Source of the DNA: Linnemannia schmuckeri
Lineage: Eukaryota; Mortierellomycota; Mortierellomycetes; Mortierellales; Mortierellaceae
DNA: 64,000 bases
Direction of reading: 5' to 3'
NCBI GenBank assembly: GCA_029449235.1
Contig: JANATG010000018.1
Coordinates: forward strand, 62,001 to 126,000
The translations under genes and the position numbers were made by a program. The notes below the pieces were generated by a model, which saw only the letters and a program-made list of their open reading frames with translations, had not been told where the DNA came from and searched no databases. Below are positions 58,572-64,000 of the stretch, one piece after another. Position 1 is the first letter of the stretch. Each line of letters begins with the position of its first letter.

Positions 58572-60953
58572 TTTTTTCACTCGCCGCCCAGACAACCCTT
58601 GCCCCTTGTTTCCCCTCTTTTTTTTTTCCTAGACCTTTGTTCAACTTTTTTTTTTTTTTTCTTTGGATGGGATGGATGCTCGTTCGAATACCATCCAACC
58701 CATGGTCCAACCCTCCCTTTCCTTAGCGTGCCTTCCTACTTGTTTGGCCCCCTTTTTCAGTTGCATCTTGTCTGTCCTTGTTCATAACCTGGGACGATTG
58801 GTATCTTTTTCAGACTCCATCGAACTTACAAGAGAAAAGGAATAGAACTTTTTTGTAATATGGGGCCACCACCAGCATCATCACCAGTATTCAGCCTTAC
58901 TATGTTGCCCCTTTGGGACAATTGATGGGCTTTGGCTAAGGCTGTGCCTGAACCATGCATCCCCTTATGTTTTCTTTCCTTCAGCTCTCCTTTCCTTCCC
59001 GAACAACCTACGCGGAAACCGGCTTGTTTTCTAGCGGATGTATGCGTGTCATCATGATGCCCTCTTTTCCAACTCAATTGAATTGGGCATTTTACTTTAT
59101 GGTTTCCCGTTTACATATTTTTCTTTTTGTTGAGTTCCATTCTCTTGTGCTCTATTCTTTCAGGCACAACCTTGTTCCCCTCCCTGCCATCCACCCCTTG
59201 AATTTGCCATGACCACATACCCACCCCTATGGAATCATCCGTCTTCAGGCATATGCCTCTAGGCTACTCCTACCGAACCACCGACAACTTCCCTTTTCCC
59301 TTCTACCGACCAACGATCGACCCTGTCGCTGGCATGTGTGCTTCGCATGCATTTGAAGCATATAAACAACATCAACCACGCGGGACACTTGCTCACTCTA
59401 ATCCACACACACATCCTTCTATATCCACTCATGTCCATCCTACAACAACGTTTTTCTTCACCATTACGCGATTATTCACATCGCTCACCATTCTTCTTGG
59501 ATTCTCTTCACGTACTCGTTCATCGATATCCGATGGCTCTAATCATTTATCATTCATGTATCTAACATTATCACACCTATTTCTCCTCACTGTCTCACTC
59601 TAATAGGAATGCATTGCACCTGCCATCGCGTCTTCTTGGCCAGCTTGATCGTCGCCGCAAAGTACCTCAATGACCAGTCGCCCAAGAACAAGCACTGGTC
59701 TGCTCACTCAACCGTCTTTTCTGTCGGCGAGGTCAACCTCATGGAGAAGCAGCTCCTTGCCCTCTTGGTATGTTCTCTTTCTCTCCTCTTTGTGTGCCAT
59801 GCTTTCCCTTCCTGTTCCAGCCCTACATTCCTTTCCCCCTACTTTTGGCTTTACCCTCTACATGCCTTTTTTCAGCCCCTCTCCGCAGCTTTGATTTTTT
59901 TTTGTTGGGTTTGTGCATCGGGGTATGACTGGGGTCCCTTTTGCCACCCGTCTCAACCACGTTTACCCTACCCTTCCCATTTCTTATCCCTTTGCTCATA
60001 ATTGCCATGAGGATTCTTATACTAACGCACAATGACGCTTTGTTTTGGTATTGCTTCGTGTTCCTTTTTAGGACTTTGACCTTCGTATCACCGAGGCTGA
60101 TTTGGCTTCCAGCCTTCAAGACTTCCTTCACCAACAACAACAGCAGTCGACCGTGTCTGCGCCCAGTTCTACCACCGCTACTACAACTGAAAGGCTCAAC
60201 AGCCGTTATGCCTCGACCCCCCTCTCTGTAGTCACGAACGCCAAGGCAACAACTGCAACCGTCGCGTCTTCGGCGATGGTCTCGCCTACGACACCTTCTC
60301 CCCGTAGCAGTGTCAGTTACCAGACCACACCTTTGAACCAGGTCAGCTCCAACAAGCGTGGATCCATTGGTAGCCGTGGTAGCCGAACACAGTTCCAGAT
60401 GCCTCAAATCATGCAGCAGCAGCCCCAGGATGTGTTCAGGAGGAGACCCTCGTTGCCCAACCAGCCTTGTCTGGAGGAAGGCGAGACTTTGCATGGGTAT
60501 GCCAACAAGGTTGGAGGCCCCTTCCGCGCCCATCAGGGTCACTACTACCAACAGTTTCAACAGCATCACTATGGTACTCACCCTCACCACCAGAGCCATT
60601 ACCCATCCCCCGACAGTGGTTCCGACGCCGCATACCAGCGCTCGTCTTCATCCTCGGATGAGGAGATGACTCCCGTCTCGGCTTCGGCCTCGGCATCTTG
60701 CTCCCCCGAGCAGATGACCAGCGGTGGTACTGCCCAGAGGTCGTGGCCCGTCTATGGTCGTCACTCCATGCCTCCTTCCTCGGTCACCGCCACCTCCGGA
60801 TACACGAATTACCAGTCCGGTTCTTCCTCATCCTCGGTTCACCCTCATTACCAAGGATACGGTCATCACCAAACGGCGACTTCCTCTGCCTCCGCGGGCC
60901 GCCATGGTGCCTGGGCTACTGTCACTAGTGCCACAAGCCGTGCTATGTGCTAA
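57577..60953 (+). CDS. PCL/PHO80-type cyclin
   Basis: Regulatory subunit expected to bind a Pho85/CDK5-type kinase; PCL1/2-like members act at G1/S and in morphogenesis. Exons 57577-57661, 57896-58198, 59607-59767 and 60072-60953 join in frame to 476 residues. The cyclin box starts near residue 85 (PLNDFIRILVLNSNVQASTLLPTLVYLERLK), continues over the long second intron with GMHCTCHRVFLASLIVAAKYLNDQSPKNKHWS, and ends in FSVGEVNLMEKQLLALLDFDLRITEADL. These are the usual PCL landmarks, including the hydrophobic LIVAAKYLND helix. A Pro/Ser-rich insertion with a long Ser run precedes the box. The C-terminal 250 residues are Ser/Gln/His-rich and likely disordered, offering phosphorylation sites. 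Intron 2 is 1408 nt, far longer than usual here, and holds an A39 run. A pyrimidine-rich leader precedes the ATG. Confidence 0.9.
58531..58569. repeat. A39 homopolymer in cyclin intron 2
   Basis: Longest homopolymer in the window, on the sense strand of the cyclin gene, followed closely by T runs. Confidence 0.95.
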
Positions 60954-62329
60954 ATCCTGTCCCTCCAAGACCCAAACCAAGATGAAAAACAATTAGCCAT
61001 GTTGTGGGTGCTCTCGAGTTTGTTTAATCGGGAACCAACCGAACAACTTTTTTTCTTCTTTACCCAACAATCCCTCCCCCTCCCCCTCCCTCTCAACTTG
61101 TATACTCTCATCCATCGAACCCTCACACAAACACTTTTGATATCCTAGCCCACCCAGTCTCATCGCATGTACTTTTATTCTTGTAGTTCTCTCTCTCTTT
61201 CCTTTTTTCATCATCCCGTCCTTCCCCATTTTTTTCTTTGATTCAATCGCCTTGTAATAACACAAACCTTTTTTTGCTTTCGCTCAACCTTAATGCCAAT
61301 ATTATGACAAGCTTATGAACTCTTTTAATGAAGACATGAAAACAATGGCCATTTCGCAAACAAACAAATGATCACTTTGAAGTGAAGAAGCCGGTATGTA
61401 CCAGTGTTCCTGTCCCGATTCAATTCAAGAAAACAAAACAAAAACAAACAAACAAAGGCACTCATTCCCTGTGTGTCAATGTCGCCGATTGATAATTCAA
61501 CGGCCTGAAAGGGGATGGAGAGACACAACGTGCATCTCGATAACACGATAGCCCGCCACGCCCTGTCTAGTCCAAGTCCAAGTCGAAGGCAAGGTAAGTC
61601 AGACCCTGAGCGCTCTGTTTATTTATTTATTATTATTTTTGCCATGTGGCAAACAAAATATGACACCCAAGAAATAAAAAAAAAGTACCCGACGGAGAAA
61701 GAATCGAATTTGACATATGAACGTCGTCCCATTTCATCTCCTATATTGCCATTCACAAACACACCATATCATTTTTTTCTTCAATTTACCACACCGACAC
61801 TACACATATACATGTGGACATACGCCATTCTTCTGAGCACTTCTTTGCCATGGAGTGTGGAATAAACACCCCGCTACCTAAGTGCCCCTACTACCGAGGA
61901 ACCGGCAAAGAAACGAAAAGCGGTAATAGCTGTTTTTTCGGTACTTCTTATTTCGCCGATTAGCGTCATATCAACACACACGTATCAATACCAATACTCA
62001 CACATTCGTTCAAAGTTCACTCTCATCTCAATTTTCGTTAATTGCTTAACTCGTGTTTAGTAGTACGTACTGTAAAAACCATGACCACCCTCGTTTTTGT
62101 TGGTGTTATTGTTGTCATTACACAATCGAACCACAACGTCACTCAAACACCTTCCAGCCGGGAGTGTATGCAACAACTACCGTGTTACCTCGCCACAACT
62201 TGCGAATAGGAGATAGATGTAAACGTTTGACGCATCCTGGTACACATTGGGCCGATCCATCGACTTCTAAACAAAACACTTTACCCCTCCCTTGTCAAAA
62301 GAGCATGCAAAAAAAAATAAAGTGATGTA
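60954..62329. other. Spacer between convergent cyclin and Dlt1-like genes
   Basis: 3' flanks of two converging genes. It holds short homopolymers, TTTATTTA repeats near 61619 and no protein-like frame. AATAAA sites at 61673 and 61862 are on the + strand; none fixes a transcript end. Confidence 0.45.
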
Positions 62330-64000
62330 TTACGGCCGCTGCTCCCATGACTTAATACTACTGGCGGTCCGCATGGTCCGCATGGTCAAAATACTCCGCG
62401 TGCTCATGTTGCCACTCCTCGACAGTTTCCGTGGACCCGCCGACGAGAACGTTCCAGATCCACTTCCTCCTGCGTTTACGACTCCTGTACTATGACTGGT
62501 ATTTCCAATGATGCCAACACTAGCGCTGCCCATCCGCCGGTTCTGATTGCCGCTTTCGTTCGGATACGCATATGACTGGAGGCCCTGTCCCTGTCCTGGT
62601 CCCTGCTGATGTGGATGAGGTTGGAATTGAGGATCGGTCTCGAGGCCCTGACTACTGCCAACAATGAAATAACTATCTCCACTGAGCTGACTCTGCTTCC
62701 CCCTTGGCTGCAACATCATCGTCGAGCCGCCTTCATCACTCTGATAATAATCCGTCGTGTGCTCCAACATCGCCAGTTCCCTCTCATCCGGTTGCCTATA
62801 AACTTCTTCCTGTTGATACTGTGCCTTGTGGAGTTGTTGCTGTTCGGCTTCCCGTTGTCGTTCCTGCGCTCGAAACTCTTCCTCATACGCCTCCTCTGCC
62901 GCCTGATCCCATCCCAGTTCTTGGAGGATCCAACTCAGCACCTTCATGAACCGGATGTAATCCTCCTCCTCCAGATTTTCCTTTCCGCCAGTGACAGTAC
63001 CAGTTCCATTACCACCATTCCCACCACCAATACTGTTTCCGACAATCTGAAGATGCTGTGATGGCCCACCTATCGTAGATCCTGTCGAAGGGTCATGATT
63101 CGCATGTTGGCTTTGGCTCTGACTCTGTTGACTGTGACGAGGATTCAGCCCAGAAGACTGTCTCACATGCCGCCCCGAAAAAGTTTGATGTCTATGATGA
63201 TGGTGGTGATGGTGATGCCTTTGCGAAGGCTGAGACTGCAACTGCTGTGGTTGGAAGGGCGACATGGTGACGGGGGAGGTATCGTTGCGTGTACCCCCAA
63301 AGCGGGCCTGTTCATATCCTGCAATGTATTCCAGTCCAATGTCGCGCGTGATGAGTTTCTGGTCAATCAGCATATGCACGTAGGCCGAGATTGACATGTT
63401 GGGCGGCCTTGCCAAGTCTGGTGAATTTGCCACCGCCGCCCTCTCTATGTTGGTTGTAAATAAAATAATTAGAATATTATTATTCTTAGTTGAGTGCGAC
63501 TTGGTTACCAACTTAAGGACAAAGATTCTATTGAAGAAAGGCGTTCCTTACCGATGAAGTGAGGTGTGCTGGCCATAAATGTCTTGAAGTGTGTATCCTG
63601 TAATGAACTTTCTAAAGTGAAGAGAACCATTAATGTCAGCGAGGTGCCCACGTCCAATGATTCCTTGCCACACATCCATTCAGGAATCTATAGGTAGAAG
63701 GCTTACCTGGCTTGCCCCATCCTGGCTGTCCACTCTCCTCCAACAGCGGAGTCGCCTTTTTGGCCAGTCGAGCCACACGGTCCAGCTCTGACTGCACAAA
63801 CTCGTATACCGCCTAAGCACACACAGCATGAAAGGAAATGGTTTCCACATTAGCATGATAACATTGATAGCCACTGCTTCCTGAAAATGCATTTTCGTCC
63901 TGAACAAAGTACTCTATTCCGATCTCATCCTGCATGAAAAAGGACGGAAAGTTACCTTGGGCAGATCCTCGCGAGTGATGGGCATATATGTCTTTGGGAT
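62330..64000 (-). CDS. Dlt1-like fungal protein (5' partial)
   Basis: Exons in - strand order: 64000-63956 (continuing right of the window), 63812-63707, 63611-63552 and 63444-62330, all in frame, about 440 residues visible. The order IPKTYMPITREDLPKAVYEFVQSELDR, SGQPGWGKP, DTHFKTFMASTPHFIERAA, PPNMSISAYVHMLIDQKLI and LEYIAGYEQARFGG recalls the cytosolic region of fungal Dlt1 ('defect at low temperature' protein, an integral membrane protein of unknown function in yeast). The membrane segments expected at its N-terminus would lie outside the window. The C-terminal 280 residues are Gln/His/Ser/Gly-rich with a run of eight His and an acidic helical patch (EEEDYIRFMKVLSWILQELGWDQAAEEAYEEEFRAQERQREAEQQQ). 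The Dlt1 assignment is from memory of the motif order, not alignment. Confidence 0.7.

Noticed and set aside
60436..60696. Antisense frames opposite the cyclin C-terminal exon
   Set aside because: Shadow of the biased cyclin coding strand; the sense frame joins three upstream exons in phase.

Overview
This is nuclear DNA of a filamentous fungus. Protein genes are split by many short GT-AG introns, pyrimidine-rich leaders precede the start codons, and homopolymers and microsatellites fill the spacers. The gene content fits an early-diverging Mucoromycota genome, most likely Mortierellomycotina: a Sel1-repeat protein of the type expanded there, a Zn2Cys6 regulator, a fatty acid transporter/acyl-CoA synthetase, and decayed members of F-box/LRR and F-box/WD40 families. 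The lineage is inferred from style and families; no marker gene is present.

Layout. 1-7 kb: a Zn2Cys6 transcription factor (5' end outside the window) and a long disordered protein with a short conserved-looking N-terminus, both on the + strand. 7-8.5 kb: a WD40 pseudogene on the - strand with several in-frame stops. 8.5-15.4 kb: a 2.8 kb repeat-rich leader, a 13-repeat Sel1 protein and a PQ-loop membrane protein. 15.8-17.6 kb: an F-box/LRR pseudogene. 18-31 kb: four intact + strand genes, namely a FATP-type acyl-CoA synthetase, an ABHD12-like alpha/beta hydrolase, a GATA-finger protein and mitochondrial ATP synthase subunit d. 31-33 kb: a second decayed F-box/LRR locus. 33.7-36.6 kb: a six-exon - strand gene of unknown function carrying a four-copy IPSP..RS..FW..FW motif. 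37.8-38.7 kb: a relic of a non-LTR reverse-transcriptase gene. 38.7-57.6 kb: almost 19 kb with no supportable gene. 57.6-61 kb: a PCL/PHO80-type cyclin with a 1.4 kb intron. 62.3-64 kb: the 3' part of a - strand gene resembling fungal Dlt1.

There is no operon-like organisation. The acyl-CoA synthetase and the ABHD12-like hydrolase are adjacent and both act on lipids, but a functional link is only a guess. Intact housekeeping or regulatory genes alternate with decayed copies of expandable families. The points most worth following up are the FW-motif protein, the gene desert ahead of the cyclin, the pattern of stop-generating transitions in the WD40 pseudogene, and a 14-nt micro-exon in the acyl-CoA synthetase gene.

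Exon boundaries were placed by hand from GT..AG (one GC..AG) sites and reading-frame continuity. No alignment or database search was run.
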